64,000 bases of DNA, taken from NCBI GenBank assembly GCA_021845725.1, contig JAJZVL010000004.1, forward strand, positions 1-64,000, read 5' to 3'. Both the position numbers and the translations under genes were made by a program. This stretch comes from Actinomycetes bacterium (GTDB taxonomy: Bacteria > Actinomycetota > Acidimicrobiia > Acidimicrobiales > RAAP-2). This document shows positions 24,388 through 33,584 of the stretch, in pieces (within the stretch, counting starts at the first letter, position 1; the number at the start of each line of letters is the position of its first letter). Below the pieces are notes generated by a model that did no database searches, was not told where the DNA came from, and saw only the letters and a program-made list of their open reading frames with translations.

Positions 24388-25308
24388 ATTTCCTCGAGGA
24401 CGGAGAGGCCAGCGCCTCTCGAGTGCGTCGCCAACGTCAGCGAGGGGCGCGATCAGCGCATCCTGCGTGAGCTCGCCGACGCCTGCAGGGATGCGCTGAT
24501 CGATCTCCACTCCGACCTCGACCACCACCGGTCGGTCTTCACCCTGGCTGGACCGCCGGATCTCGTGCAGGAAGCAGCCAGGGCCCTCGCGCGGGTCGCC
24601 GTCGAGAAGCTCGACCTCTCGCGCCACCACGGCGCGCACCCGCGCTTCGGCGTCCTCGACGTCGTCCCGTTCGTCCCGCTCAGCGACCCCGAGACAGCCG
24701 TGGGGCCGTCTCGGGGCCAACCCGATCTCGGACCGGCGATCGCCGCCCGTGACGCGTTCGCCTCCTGGGCGGGACGGATGCTCGGTCTCCCCTGCTTCCT
24801 CTACGGGCCGCTTCGGGACGGGTGCGTGAGAACCCTTCCCGAGGTGCGCCGAGGCGCCTTCTCCACCCTTGGGCCGGACACCGGACCAAGAGCCCCGCAC
24901 CCCACCGCCGGCGCGGTGGCCGTCGGCGCACGACCCGTCCTCGTTGCGTACAACATCTGGATCGACGGCGCGGATCTCGATGTCGCCCGCAAGCTGGCTG
25001 CCAGCCTCCGTGGGCCACTCGTGCGAGCTCTCGGGTTCTCCCTCCGAAGCGGCGTCCAGGTCTCGTGCAATCTGCTCGACCCGGTTACCGTCGGTCCTGC
25101 GGAGGTCTACGACAGGGTCGCGGCCCTCCTGCGGGAGGCAGGGCCCGGCGACACTGCAGGCGGGGTCATCCGCCGCGCCGAGCTCGTGGGGCTGATGCCG
25201 GCGGCATCGGTGCAGCGGATCCCGCCAGGAAGGTGGGACGAGCTCGACCTGTCTCCCGATCGCACGATCGAGGCGCGCCTCGAGGCGCGCACCGGAACGA
25301 GCCGCTGA
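24388..25308 (+). CDS. Glutamate formiminotransferase-like protein, non-canonical start
   Basis: This is a formiminotransferase-type protein of about 306 residues, which would transfer a formimino or formyl group between glutamate and tetrahydrofolate. Both subdomains are present: LECVANVSEGRDQRILREL, SDLDHHRSVFTLAGPP with the catalytic-type His, HHGAHPRFGVLDVVPFVPL, and VLVAYNIWIDGADLDVARKL. The odd point is the start. The frame is open back to the whiB stop, but no ATG, GTG or TTG occurs before family similarity begins. ATT at 24388, 8 bp after AGGAG, is the best candidate; CTG at 24346 is another. An ORF starting at GTG 24565 would lose the first domain. Confidence 0.78.
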   Translation: MSSRTERPAPLECVANVSEGRDQRILRELADACRDALIDLHSDLDHHRSVFTLAGPPDLVQEAARALARVAVEKLDLSRHHGAHPRFGVLDVVPFVPLSDPETAVGPSRGQPDLGPAIAARDAFASWAGRMLGLPCFLYGPLRDGCVRTLPEVRRGAFSTLGPDTGPRAPHPTAGAVAVGARPVLVAYNIWIDGADLDVARKLAASLRGPLVRALGFSLRSGVQVSCNLLDPVTVGPAEVYDRVAALLREAGPGDTAGGVIRRAELVGLMPAASVQRIPPGRWDELDLSPDRTIEARLEARTGTSR

Positions 25309-25317
25309 GCCGCCTCG

Positions 25318-25599
25318 TCAGCCGGCGACGACCTCCGACCGCTGCACCATCGTCCGCGCCCGGCGCTCTCGCCGGCGCTCGCGCTCGCTCATGCCGCCCC
25401 AGATCCCGAACTTCTCTCCGTTGGCGAGCGCGTACTCGAGGCAGTGATCTCGCACGACGCAGCCCCGGCACACCTCCTTCGCCTCCCTGGTGGATGCCCC
25501 CCGCTCCGGGAAGAACAGATCCGGATCCACCCCCATGCAGTTGGCCTGTGCCTGCCAGCTGCGCTCCTGGCGACCGTAGAGCAACGTCACGAGGTCCAC
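25318..25599 (-). CDS. WhiB-family regulator (WhiB2-like)
   Basis: This 93-residue protein has the cluster cysteines in QAQANCMGVDPDLFFPERG and CRGCVVRDHC, then EKFGIWGGMSERERRRERR. The ESTREAKEV-like spacing and the GIWGGMSERERR turn match the WhiB2/WhmD branch, which in mycobacteria controls septation; the role here is inferred. GTG 25599 is chosen over longer frames because GGGGAGG lies 8 bp before it. It converges with the formiminotransferase, leaving 9 bp between them. A near-palindrome stands 37 bp upstream. Confidence 0.92.
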   Translation of the reverse strand: MDLVTLLYGRQERSWQAQANCMGVDPDLFFPERGASTREAKEVCRGCVVRDHCLEYALANGEKFGIWGGMSERERRRERRARTMVQRSEVVAG

Positions 25600-25632
25600 T
25601 GGCTCGCCTCCCCTCGCCACACTTCGTGGCAC

Positions 25633-25648
25633 CGCTGTAATTACAACG
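25633..25648 (-). promoter_or_regulatory. Palindrome upstream of the WhiB2-like gene
   Basis: TGTAATTACA (25636-25645) is a perfect 10-bp palindrome, extending to 16 bp with one mismatch. AT-rich palindromes are rare in this DNA. At 37-46 bp before the start codon it is placed to bind a regulator. I cannot name the protein. Confidence 0.4.
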
Positions 25649-25799
25649 ATGTCATACCGAGCTGGGGAACGCAAGGGCGAAGATCGAGCTCCGAGACGCC
25701 GACCCTTTCTCGTCCCCGAGCCGCCGACCACGGCCGGAGGAACCTTGGCCACAGGTCGGGTCGACCGCCATTGCCTCCCGCGGCTCCATGGCGGGCATG

Positions 25800-27803
25800 T
25801 CAGCTCGCGTGCCGGAACGTTCGGCGATGCCGCAGGAAGTCGACGAGAACGTAGCTGCCGAGGGCGTCAGGCGTGGTCGAGAAGGTGCGCCCGCCGTTCA
25901 CCCGCGCGATCTGCTCGACGAAGGGGAACTGCGTGCGCTCGACGTCGAGGGCGAAGACGTTGATCGTGATCCCGGCCCTCGTGCATCGAACGACCTCGGC
26001 CATGGTGCGCCTGAGCGTCTCGGGCATCGGCGGGTAGTTGAACTGCACCTCCCCGTCGGGCTCGATGTGCGCGGTCGGCTCCCCATCGGTGACCACGATG
26101 ATCTGCTTGGTCCCGTGCTGGTGGGCGAGCATCGTCCGCGCGAGCAGGAACGCGTGCTGGAGGTTCGTGCCGTAGACGTAGTCCCACATCGCAGTGGGGA
26201 GCTCCTCGGCAGGGATCTCGCGAGCGACCGCCGAGAACCCGACGATACCGAGGTAGTCGCGGGGAAAGCGCATCGAGATCAGCGCGTGCAGCGCCAGAGC
26301 CATCTTCTTGGCCGGCACGAAGTTGTCGCGCATCGGCATCGACATCGACAGGTCGACCGCGACCACGGTGGCCGAGCGATGCAGGGCCTCGGTCTCGACG
26401 ACTTCGAAGTCGGACGCGTCGAGGCGGACGGGTACGCCCGATCCCGACCGGCGCACCGCGTTGTGCACCGTCCGGCCGAGGTCGAGGGTGAAGGGATCGC
26501 CGTACTCGAACGGGCGCGACGTCTCTTCGCGGTCGTGGCCCGCGCCCGACGACGTGGACCGGTGGTCGCCGACGCGGTCCAGGCGGAGCTGCGCGAACAC
26601 ATCGGCGAGCACGCGCTGGCCGAGGCGGCGAACCCCCTTGGGGGTCAGCTCGGTTCGTCCTGCGCGGTGCTCGATGTACCCGGCGTCCTCGAGCTCCTTG
26701 GCCAAGCGCGCGAGCCGCTCCATCGACCGTTTCACGTCTTCGCCCACGAGGCGGCCGACCTCCTCGAGGTCGATCTCGCCAAGGCTCGCCGGCGAGCTCG
26801 CGGACTGCAACACACCCTCCGCTCGCTCGATCGACGCCACCTGCTCGGCGACGTCCGCCGCCTGGCCGAGGTCGAGCGGCGTCTCGCCGACGAATCGGTG
26901 CCGGTCGCCCCACCCGGCCGCAGGAAACGCCATCTGGAGGTTGCGCTCGAGGCGTTCGACCTGCCAGCGCAGGTCCATGTCCTCGAGCAGCGACGCGGCG
27001 AGGGCCCTGAGCTCGTCTCGCTGCTCGGGGGAGATGGAGCGCCACATCGCGCCCGCCGCAGCAAGTCGCCGTGCGAGCCGCTCCAGGAGCTCGTCGAAGG
27101 AGGCGGCACCCGGGAAGAGGTCGCCGTGCTCCTCCATGAACGCCTCGAAGCTCGAGGACAGATCCTCGCCACGCGCCCGCTGCTCGAGCATGCGGTTCAG
27201 GCGGTCGAAGGCGTCGCGCAGGCGGGCGAGCTGGCCGGGATCGGTGGCGCGCAACGCGTCCGACATCCCGTGGAAGTAGGTGTCGGCCACCTCCTGGCGG
27301 AGCTCGCCCAGCAGCTCGGCGAAGCGCTCAGCGGCCTGCGAGGACACGAACTCGTAGCGCTGGAGCCCCTGCACGCGCGCCGCGACGCCGTCGGGCAGCA
27401 GGTCGAGCGCGATCCTTCGCTCGGCAGCGACCTCGGAGGTGACCTCCGCGCGGCGTTCGTCGCCGGAGCGTCGCGCCTCGCCCTCCAGCTCGTCGATCGC
27501 GCCGCGCTCGGTGGCGACGACGTCGTCGAGTGCCGCCGCGATCCGCGAGAGCCGGCCGCCCGGGTCTCCTTGTGCGAGGAGCTCGGCCCGTCGGCGCCGG
27601 AGCTTCTCGAGCATCTCGCGCATCCCCATGACGTGCTCGCCGTCCTCGGTCCGCATTCCGCTGCGCAGCACCCGTCGCAGGGCCGCGTCGAGGTCACCGC
27701 CGGCGAAGAGGTCGTCGGTGAGCTCACCGAGCAGGGCGTCCGGTTCGATCCCCGACCCCTCCTGGGATCCGTCCCATGCAGAGTAGGAGTACCGGACGCC
27801 CAT
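25800..27803 (-). CDS. VWA-domain protein, partner of MoxR-like ATPase
   Basis: This 667-residue cytoplasmic protein has a long helical N-terminal region (about residues 1-430, including MREMLEKLRRRRAELLAQGD) and a C-terminal von Willebrand A domain. The metal-ion MIDAS motif is VVAVDLSMSMPMRDN (DxSxS), with IIVVTDGEPTAH as the later Asp. It resembles the ChlD/CoxE-type partners of AAA+ MoxR or ChlI-like ATPases, which together remodel or insert cofactors into client proteins. It follows its ATPase by a single base (TGAGATG), so the two are made together. The client is not encoded nearby. Confidence 0.88.
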   Translation of the reverse strand: MGVRYSYSAWDGSQEGSGIEPDALLGELTDDLFAGGDLDAALRRVLRSGMRTEDGEHVMGMREMLEKLRRRRAELLAQGDPGGRLSRIAAALDDVVATERGAIDELEGEARRSGDERRAEVTSEVAAERRIALDLLPDGVAARVQGLQRYEFVSSQAAERFAELLGELRQEVADTYFHGMSDALRATDPGQLARLRDAFDRLNRMLEQRARGEDLSSSFEAFMEEHGDLFPGAASFDELLERLARRLAAAGAMWRSISPEQRDELRALAASLLEDMDLRWQVERLERNLQMAFPAAGWGDRHRFVGETPLDLGQAADVAEQVASIERAEGVLQSASSPASLGEIDLEEVGRLVGEDVKRSMERLARLAKELEDAGYIEHRAGRTELTPKGVRRLGQRVLADVFAQLRLDRVGDHRSTSSGAGHDREETSRPFEYGDPFTLDLGRTVHNAVRRSGSGVPVRLDASDFEVVETEALHRSATVVAVDLSMSMPMRDNFVPAKKMALALHALISMRFPRDYLGIVGFSAVAREIPAEELPTAMWDYVYGTNLQHAFLLARTMLAHQHGTKQIIVVTDGEPTAHIEPDGEVQFNYPPMPETLRRTMAEVVRCTRAGITINVFALDVERTQFPFVEQIARVNGGRTFSTTPDALGSYVLVDFLRHRRTFRHAS

Positions 27804-27804
27804 C

Positions 27805-29331
27805 TCAGTGCCTGCTGCGGTAGACGGCTCGGCTCCCAGACGCGTCCTTGTTCAGGCGCTTGGTGAGATGGAGGCCCTCGAGCACGAGCTCCACGGCGGC
27901 CGCGAGCATGCCAGGCGACTCGCCCTCGCCACCTGCGAGCGCGCGTGCCGGCGCCTCGAGGCCCGGCACCTCACGCAGTGCCGCCAGGTACTGCGCGGCC
28001 GGAAGATCGTCGCCGGTGTGGACCACCTTGCCGGCGTCGAAGTCCGCGACCACGCCCGCCGGGTCCGCGAGGACCACCCGGCGGCGGAAGACCGCCAGGA
28101 CCGCGGTCGCGACCAGCTGCGCGAACACCTCCTCTTCCCTCCCCTCCTCGAGCGCCTCGACCTCCACCTTGCCCTGGGTCGAGCTCACGAGCGCTGCGAG
28201 ATCGCTCACTCGGGGCACTGCCTCAGGCTCGCCCGTTCGCAGAGCTCTCCGCCGGGCGCTGGCCACGAGCGTCTCGAAGTTGGCGATGCTCAGTCGCACC
28301 GACACCCCGCTGCGCTGGTTGAGGTGCGGGTTGCGACGCGCGAGCTGGCTGACCTCGGCCACCACCTCCTCGAGGTGCTCGGGCACGGTGACCGGCACGC
28401 CGTCAGAGGGGATGCGCGCCTCAGCCCGCACGACCGCCACCTCGGTCGCCACGTCACGAGGGTAGTGGGTGCGGATCTGCGCACCGAAGCGGTCCTTGAG
28501 CGGGGTGATGATCCGGCCCCGGTTCGTGTAGTCCTCCGGGTTCGCGGTGGCCACCAGGACGACGTCGAGGGGCAGGCGCACGCGGTGGCCGCGGATCTGG
28601 ACGTCGCGCTCCTCGAGCACGTTGAGCAGACCCACCTGGATCCGCTCTGCAAGATCCGGGAGCTCGTTGATGGCGAAGATGCCGCGGTTGACCCGGGGAA
28701 CGAGCCCGTAGTGGAGCGTCAGCTCGTCGGACAGGTAGCGGCCTTCGGCGACCTTGATCGGGTCCACCTCGCCGATCAGGTCCGCGATGGAGGTGTCGGG
28801 CGTGGCCAGCTTCTCGCCGTAGCGGTCCGACCGATGCACCCAGTCAACCGGCGTGTCATCGCCCTCGTCGGCCACCCGCAGCCGTGCGAAGCGCGAGATG
28901 GGATGGAGAGGGTCGTCGTTGATCTCGGAACCCGCCACGACCGGCATCCACTCGTCGAGCAGTGTGACGAGCGCACGAAGGATCCGGGTCTTCGCCTGAC
29001 CCCGCTCCCCGAGGAGGATGACGTCGTGACCAGCCAGCAGCGCGTTCTCGAGCTGGGGAACGACCGTCTCGTCGAAGCCGAGCACCCCCTCTACGACCGG
29101 TCGGCCGGCGGCAATGCGCTCGGCGGCGTTGCGACGCAGCTCGTCGGCGATCGGCACCGAGCGCCAGCCGGCCGAGCGAAGCTCGCCGAGCGTGCGCGGC
29201 AGGTCGGGCGGAGGGCCTCCCCGAGCGCCCGCCTGAGCGCCCGCCCGAGCGCCCGCCTGAGCGCCCGCCTGAGCGCCCGCCTGAGCGCCGTGGGGCGAGG
29301 AACGCTCCGGAGCAGGTTCTGCGGAATGCAC
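27805..29331 (-). CDS. AAA+ ATPase, ChlI/MoxR-like
   Basis: This 508-residue ATPase has Walker A in DVILLGERGQAKTRIL, Walker B and the sensor region in RGIFAINELPDL, and sensor-1-type VVLVATANPEDYTNRG, in the layout of magnesium-chelatase I and MoxR proteins. The first 40 residues are a low-complexity GAQAGAQA tract from 12-bp repeats at about 29225-29285. Together with the VWA protein downstream it would form a cofactor-insertion or remodelling pair. No chelatase H subunit or tetrapyrrole genes are present, so magnesium chelation is unlikely. The start is GTG 29331. It diverges from sdhC. Confidence 0.88.
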   Translation of the reverse strand: MHSAEPAPERSSPHGAQAGAQAGAQAGARAGAQAGARGGPPPDLPRTLGELRSAGWRSVPIADELRRNAAERIAAGRPVVEGVLGFDETVVPQLENALLAGHDVILLGERGQAKTRILRALVTLLDEWMPVVAGSEINDDPLHPISRFARLRVADEGDDTPVDWVHRSDRYGEKLATPDTSIADLIGEVDPIKVAEGRYLSDELTLHYGLVPRVNRGIFAINELPDLAERIQVGLLNVLEERDVQIRGHRVRLPLDVVLVATANPEDYTNRGRIITPLKDRFGAQIRTHYPRDVATEVAVVRAEARIPSDGVPVTVPEHLEEVVAEVSQLARRNPHLNQRSGVSVRLSIANFETLVASARRRALRTGEPEAVPRVSDLAALVSSTQGKVEVEALEEGREEEVFAQLVATAVLAVFRRRVVLADPAGVVADFDAGKVVHTGDDLPAAQYLAALREVPGLEAPARALAGGEGESPGMLAAAVELVLEGLHLTKRLNKDASGSRAVYRSRH

Positions 29332-29482
29332 CCATGCCAGCCTAGGACCGCACCTCTCTCGCGCGGCTCGCGGTCGCGCTCCGAGCCGGAGGCCCGCCTC
29401 GTCGTGGTCGCCACGGGCTCAGCTGGTCCTCGAGCGCCCGCAGCAATAAGGTGCCAGCTGCGACGATTCGAGGAGGAGGCGC

Positions 29483-30310
29483 GTGACGACGCTCGACAAC
29501 GCGACGGGCACCCCGGTAGTGATCGGGGGACACAGGGGCGGTCCGGACGTCCGGACGCTCCGCCAGGACCGCTGGTGGGTCCAGCCCCTCGTGACCGTGA
29601 CCATCCTGACCGCGTTCATCGTCTACTCGACGTGGGCGGTCTTCGTGAACAAGGACTACTACGTCGGGGCCGCGATGCACCGTGACCTGATCTCGCCCTT
29701 CTACTCCCCGTGCATCGCGGCGAGCTGCGTCCCCGGGTCGCGCGGCACAACCGTCGTCGCCACCTGGTGGCACATCACCCCGGCGCTCATCGTGATCGGC
29801 GGACCTCTCGGGTTCCGCCTGACCTGCTACTACTACCGTCGGGCCTACTACCGCGGGTTCTGGCAGTCGCCGCCGAACTGCGCGGTCGCCGACGGCCACC
29901 AGCGCTACACGGGCGAGTCCCGCTTCCCGCTCATCCTCCAGAACATCCACCGGTACTTCTTCCTGATCGGCCTGATCTTCAACGTGATCCTGACCGTCGA
30001 CGCCATCATGGCGTTCCGGATGCCCGGAGCCGGAGGGATCGGCTTCAGCGTGGGCACGCTGGTGCTGTGCGTGAACGCGATCCTGCTGTGGACCTACAGC
30101 CTCTCGTGCCATGCGGCCCGCCACCTCTGCGGAGGGCATGTGAAGAAGTTCTCCACCCGCCCCGTGCGGCACCGGATCTGGAAGATCCTCACGCCGCTCA
30201 ACGCCCGGCACATGCAGTTCGCCTGGGCGAGCCTGATCTTCGTCGCCCTCACCGACCTCTATGTCCGGCTCGTGGCCGCCGGCGTGTTCACCGACCCGAA
30301 GCTCTTCTGA
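29483..30310 (+). CDS. sdhC: Succinate dehydrogenase membrane anchor, five-helix type
   Basis: This 275-residue integral membrane subunit anchors the dehydrogenase and carries quinone and haem sites. About five hydrophobic segments are visible, starting with PLVTVTILTAFIVYSTWAVF and TWWHITPALIVIGGPLGFRL, then FFLIGLIFNVILTVDAIMAF, LVLCVNAILLWTYSLSCHAA and FAWASLIFVALTDLYVRL. Candidate haem ligands are His in NIHRYFF and SLSCHAARHLC. It is like the single-anchor Sdh of mycobacteria (Rv0249c type) rather than SdhC plus SdhD. GTG 29483 follows GAGGAGGAGG. sdhA starts 16 bp downstream. Confidence 0.88.
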   Translation: MTTLDNATGTPVVIGGHRGGPDVRTLRQDRWWVQPLVTVTILTAFIVYSTWAVFVNKDYYVGAAMHRDLISPFYSPCIAASCVPGSRGTTVVATWWHITPALIVIGGPLGFRLTCYYYRRAYYRGFWQSPPNCAVADGHQRYTGESRFPLILQNIHRYFFLIGLIFNVILTVDAIMAFRMPGAGGIGFSVGTLVLCVNAILLWTYSLSCHAARHLCGGHVKKFSTRPVRHRIWKILTPLNARHMQFAWASLIFVALTDLYVRLVAAGVFTDPKLF

Positions 30311-30325
30311 GGACCCGGAGCGCAC

Positions 30326-32140
30326 ATGACGGACTACGAGACCCACCGCTACGACGTGATCGTCATCGGGGCAGGAGGCGCGGGGCTGCGCGCGGCCATC
30401 GAGGCCAAGTCGCGGGGATTGACCACCGCGCTCGTCTGCAAGTCGCTCTTCGGCAAGGCGCACACCGTCATGGCCGAAGGCGGCGTCGCCGCCGCGATGG
30501 GCAACGTGTACCCCGAGGACAACTGGAAGGTCCACTTTCGAGACACCATGCGCGGCGGCAAGTACCTGAACAACTGGCGCATGGCGCAGCTCCACGCCCA
30601 GGAAGCCCCGGACCGGGTCTACGAGCTGGAAGCCTGGGGGGCGCTGTTCGACCGCACGCCGGACGGCAGGATCACCCAGCGCGACTTCGGCGGCCACCGC
30701 TACGCGCGCCTCGCCCACGTCGGCGACCGCACCGGCCTCGAGCTCATCCGCACCCTGCAGCAGAAGGCCGTCAGCATGGACATCGACGTCTTCATGGAGT
30801 GCAAGATCCTCCGCCTCCTGCAGGACGCGTCAGGGGCGGTGTCGGGCGCCGTCGGGTACTGGCGACCGACCGGGGAGTTCGTCGTGTTCGAGGCGAAGGC
30901 CGTCGTGCTCGCGACGGGCTCGATCGGCCGCTCCTACACCTACACCTCCAACTCGTGGGAGTCGACCGGCGACGGGCACGCGATGGCGATCTGGGCGGGC
31001 GCGGACGTGATCGAGATGGAGTGCGTGCAGTTCCACCCGACCGGAATGGTCTGGCCACTGTCGGTCCGCGGGCTCCTCGTGACCGAGGGCGTGCGCGGCG
31101 ACGGCGGGGCGCTCAAGAACAGCGAGGGCCACCGCTTCATGTTCGACTACATCCCCGAGATGTTCCGCGCGGAGACCGCGGAGACCGAGGAGGAGGCGGA
31201 CGCGTGGTACGAGGACCACGCGCACAACCGCCGCACGCCCGACCTGCTCCCGCGCGACGAGGTCGCCCGTGCGATCAACGCGGAGGTGAAGGCCGGCCGC
31301 GGCAGCCCACACGGCGGCGTCTACCTCGACATCGCCTCCCGGCGCTCGCCGGAGTTCATCCGCCGGCGCCTCCCGTCCATGTACCACCAGTTCCTCGAGC
31401 TCGCCGGCGTCGACATCACGGCAGAGCCGATGGAGGTGGGCCCGACGTGCCACTACATGATGGGCGGCGTCCGGGTGAACCCGGAGACGCAGGCTGCGAC
31501 CGTTGCCGGCCTTTTCGCAGCGGGCGAGGTCGCGGGGGGCATGCACGGCGCCAACCGTCTGGGCGGCAACTCCTTGTCGGACCTCCTCGTCTTCGGAAGG
31601 CGCGCAGGGATGGGGGCCGCGGACTTCGCCGAGAGTCGGACCGGGGACACCCAGCTCGACGCCGGACAGATCGACGCAGTGGTCGCCGACGCCACGGCCC
31701 CCTTCGAGCGTGCCGGCGGAGAGAACGCCTACGAGGTTCAACAGGACCTCCAGCGCACGATGCAGTCCCTCGTCGGCATCATCCGCACCGGTCCTGAGCT
31801 CGAGGAAGCCCTCGACAAGCTCGGCGAGCTGCGCGAGCGGACCGCCAAGATCTCGGTAGAGGGCAGCCGGGCGTACAACCCCGGCTGGAACCTCGCCACC
31901 GACCTCCCGTCCATGCTCACGGTCTCCACCGCCATCGCCCAGGGCGCGCTCGCGCGCAAGGAGAGCCGTGGCGCGCACACCCGAGACGACTACCCGAACC
32001 CCGACCCCGAGCTCGGAAAGGTCAACTTCGTCCAGCGTCAGACGGGCGAGCGCGGCTATGCGGCACCGATCCAGATCGGGCCCGAGCCCCTGCCCGAGAT
32101 GCCGGAGGAGCTGCACGAGCTTCTCGAAGAAGGACACTGA
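30326..32140 (+). CDS. sdhA: Succinate dehydrogenase/fumarate reductase flavoprotein subunit
   Basis: This 604-residue catalytic subunit oxidises succinate to fumarate (or the reverse) using covalently bound FAD. It has the FAD Rossmann motif VIGAGGAGLRAAIEA and the flavin-linking His region KAHTVMAEGGVAAAMGN. Active-site regions are CVQFHPTGMVWP and the catalytic Arg region PHGGVYLDIASRRSPEF; the second FAD motif is AAGEVAGGMHGANRLGGNSL. Length and motifs are complete. It lies between sdhC and sdhB and shares one base (TGATG, 32140) with sdhB, so the three form one operon of the single-anchor type. Confidence 0.95.
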   Translation: MTDYETHRYDVIVIGAGGAGLRAAIEAKSRGLTTALVCKSLFGKAHTVMAEGGVAAAMGNVYPEDNWKVHFRDTMRGGKYLNNWRMAQLHAQEAPDRVYELEAWGALFDRTPDGRITQRDFGGHRYARLAHVGDRTGLELIRTLQQKAVSMDIDVFMECKILRLLQDASGAVSGAVGYWRPTGEFVVFEAKAVVLATGSIGRSYTYTSNSWESTGDGHAMAIWAGADVIEMECVQFHPTGMVWPLSVRGLLVTEGVRGDGGALKNSEGHRFMFDYIPEMFRAETAETEEEADAWYEDHAHNRRTPDLLPRDEVARAINAEVKAGRGSPHGGVYLDIASRRSPEFIRRRLPSMYHQFLELAGVDITAEPMEVGPTCHYMMGGVRVNPETQAATVAGLFAAGEVAGGMHGANRLGGNSLSDLLVFGRRAGMGAADFAESRTGDTQLDAGQIDAVVADATAPFERAGGENAYEVQQDLQRTMQSLVGIIRTGPELEEALDKLGELRERTAKISVEGSRAYNPGWNLATDLPSMLTVSTAIAQGALARKESRGAHTRDDYPNPDPELGKVNFVQRQTGERGYAAPIQIGPEPLPEMPEELHELLEEGH

Positions 32141-33102
32141 TGACCGACTCGATCCCTGCCTCCACACCGCAGAGCACCGGGACCACGCCCTCTGCATCGG
32201 ACGACGCCGGGATGCCGGCCGCGCCACCGGAAGCCACTCGAGACGACCTTGCAACGACAGCGCTCCTCGAGGATGGAGCCACCGGGCACGCGTTCGAACC
32301 CTCGGACGTCGAGGAAGAGGAGGAGCCGACCGTCACGCTGCGCGTGTGGCGCGGCGACGCGTCCGGCGGGGACCTCGTCGACTACACGCTGCCGGCGAAC
32401 GAAGGCGAGGTCGTGCTCGACGTCGTCCATCGGATCCAGGCGACCCTCGCGCCGGACCTCGCGTGCCGGTGGAACTGCAAAGCGGGCAAATGCGGGTCGT
32501 GCTCCTCGGAGATCAACGGGCTGCCGAGCCTCATGTGCATGACGCGCGTCGACGAGCTCCCAGAAGGCCCCATCACCGTCACCCCGATGCGGACGTTCCC
32601 GATCATCCGCGACCTCGTGACCGACGTCACGTTCAACTTCGAGGTCGCGAAGCGCGTCCCGGCATTCGCTCCCCCACCCCGTCCTGACGACGGCTACCGG
32701 ATGCAGCAGATCGACGTCGAACGAGGGCAGGAGTTCCGCAAGTGCATCGAGTGCTTCTTGTGCCAGGACGTCTGCCACGTGATCCGCGACCACGACGAGA
32801 ACAAGGCACACTACGCGGGTCCCCGCTTCTTCATCCGCTTCGCCGAGCTCGAGATGCATCCGCTCGACACCAACGACCGCCGGGAGCTGGTACGCCAGCG
32901 CATGGGCCTGGGCCTGTGCAACATCACCAAGTGCTGCACCGAGGTGTGCCCGGAGCACATCAAGATCACCGACAACGCGATCATCCCCCTGAAAGAGCGC
33001 GCGGTGGATGCGTCCTACGACCCGATCGCATGGCTCGGCCGCAAGATCCTCCGGCGTCACAAGCGCTCACCGGAGGAGGCGTCGGCCGCGTCGCCACACT
33101 GA
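32140..33102 (+). CDS. sdhB: Succinate dehydrogenase iron-sulfur subunit
   Basis: This 320-residue electron-transfer subunit carries three clusters. The [2Fe-2S] ligands are in CRWNCKAGKCGSCSSEI, and the [4Fe-4S] and [3Fe-4S] ligands are in CIECFLCQDVC and CNITKCCTEVCPEH. An N-terminal extension of about 60 residues, rich in Thr/Ala/Glu, precedes the usual start of the ferredoxin fold (VTLRVWRGDAS); its role is unknown. The start ATG overlaps the sdhA stop by one base. It is followed by an SCP2-like gene 10 bp later. Confidence 0.95.
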   Translation: MTDSIPASTPQSTGTTPSASDDAGMPAAPPEATRDDLATTALLEDGATGHAFEPSDVEEEEEPTVTLRVWRGDASGGDLVDYTLPANEGEVVLDVVHRIQATLAPDLACRWNCKAGKCGSCSSEINGLPSLMCMTRVDELPEGPITVTPMRTFPIIRDLVTDVTFNFEVAKRVPAFAPPPRPDDGYRMQQIDVERGQEFRKCIECFLCQDVCHVIRDHDENKAHYAGPRFFIRFAELEMHPLDTNDRRELVRQRMGLGLCNITKCCTEVCPEHIKITDNAIIPLKERAVDASYDPIAWLGRKILRRHKRSPEEASAASPH

Positions 33103-33112
33103 GGGGCGCAGC

Positions 33113-33514
33113 ATGCGCCTCTACTCCGACGAGTGGATCGCCGCGTTCAACGAAACCGTGGCCGGGCTCGAGCTCGACACCGGCGTGTCGTTGAGAATGC
33201 TGCAGGTCGTCCGCGACAGCCCCGAGGGGACGCTCCGGATCATGCTCAGCGCGCACGAGGGCCACGTCGCCCTCGAACGGGTACCGAACGCCGAGCCGTC
33301 GCCCCTCGACCCCGAGCCGGCGCCCCAGGTGACGGTTTCCGTGCAATTCGACGACGCTCTCGCGCTCGCCCGAGGCGAGCTGGACCCCGCCCGCCTGCTC
33401 GCGGCCGGGCGGGTGCGAGTTCGCGGTGACCTCTCCGTCCTGGTGAGGGGCCAGGCGCTCCTCGCTGCAACGACGGCACGCCTTGGCTCGTTGTCGGCCA
33501 AGACCACTTCCTAG
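33113..33514 (+). CDS. SCP2 sterol-transfer-like protein
   Basis: This 133-residue protein has the length and pattern of the SCP2 lipid-binding fold: LYSDEWIAAFNETVAGLELD, a beta region (LRIMLSAHEGHVALERV), VTVSVQFDDALALARGELDP and ARLLAAGRVRVRGDLSVLV. Members bind hydrophobic ligands. It follows sdhB by 10 bp and is probably in the same transcript; whether it serves the respiratory complex is unknown. The ATG at 33113 is preferred over upstream starts, which lie inside sdhB. Confidence 0.8.
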   Translation: MRLYSDEWIAAFNETVAGLELDTGVSLRMLQVVRDSPEGTLRIMLSAHEGHVALERVPNAEPSPLDPEPAPQVTVSVQFDDALALARGELDPARLLAAGRVRVRGDLSVLVRGQALLAATTARLGSLSAKTTS

Positions 33515-33584
33515 GCGGTCTCTTGGCTGGGTAGTCTTTGGCAAGCGGCCCGTGACCGCGGGCCCAGGACACGGGAGGCGTGCA

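Noticed and set aside
25788-27866. A 692-codon plus-strand open frame
   Set aside because: It is the shadow of the VWA-domain gene, whose MIDAS motif and coupling to the ATPase are clear.
27805-29331. Magnesium chelatase (bacteriochlorophyll or B12 pathway) assignment for the ATPase/VWA pair
   Set aside because: No H subunit or tetrapyrrole genes are present. The ATPase-VWA pairing alone is shared with MoxR-type systems.
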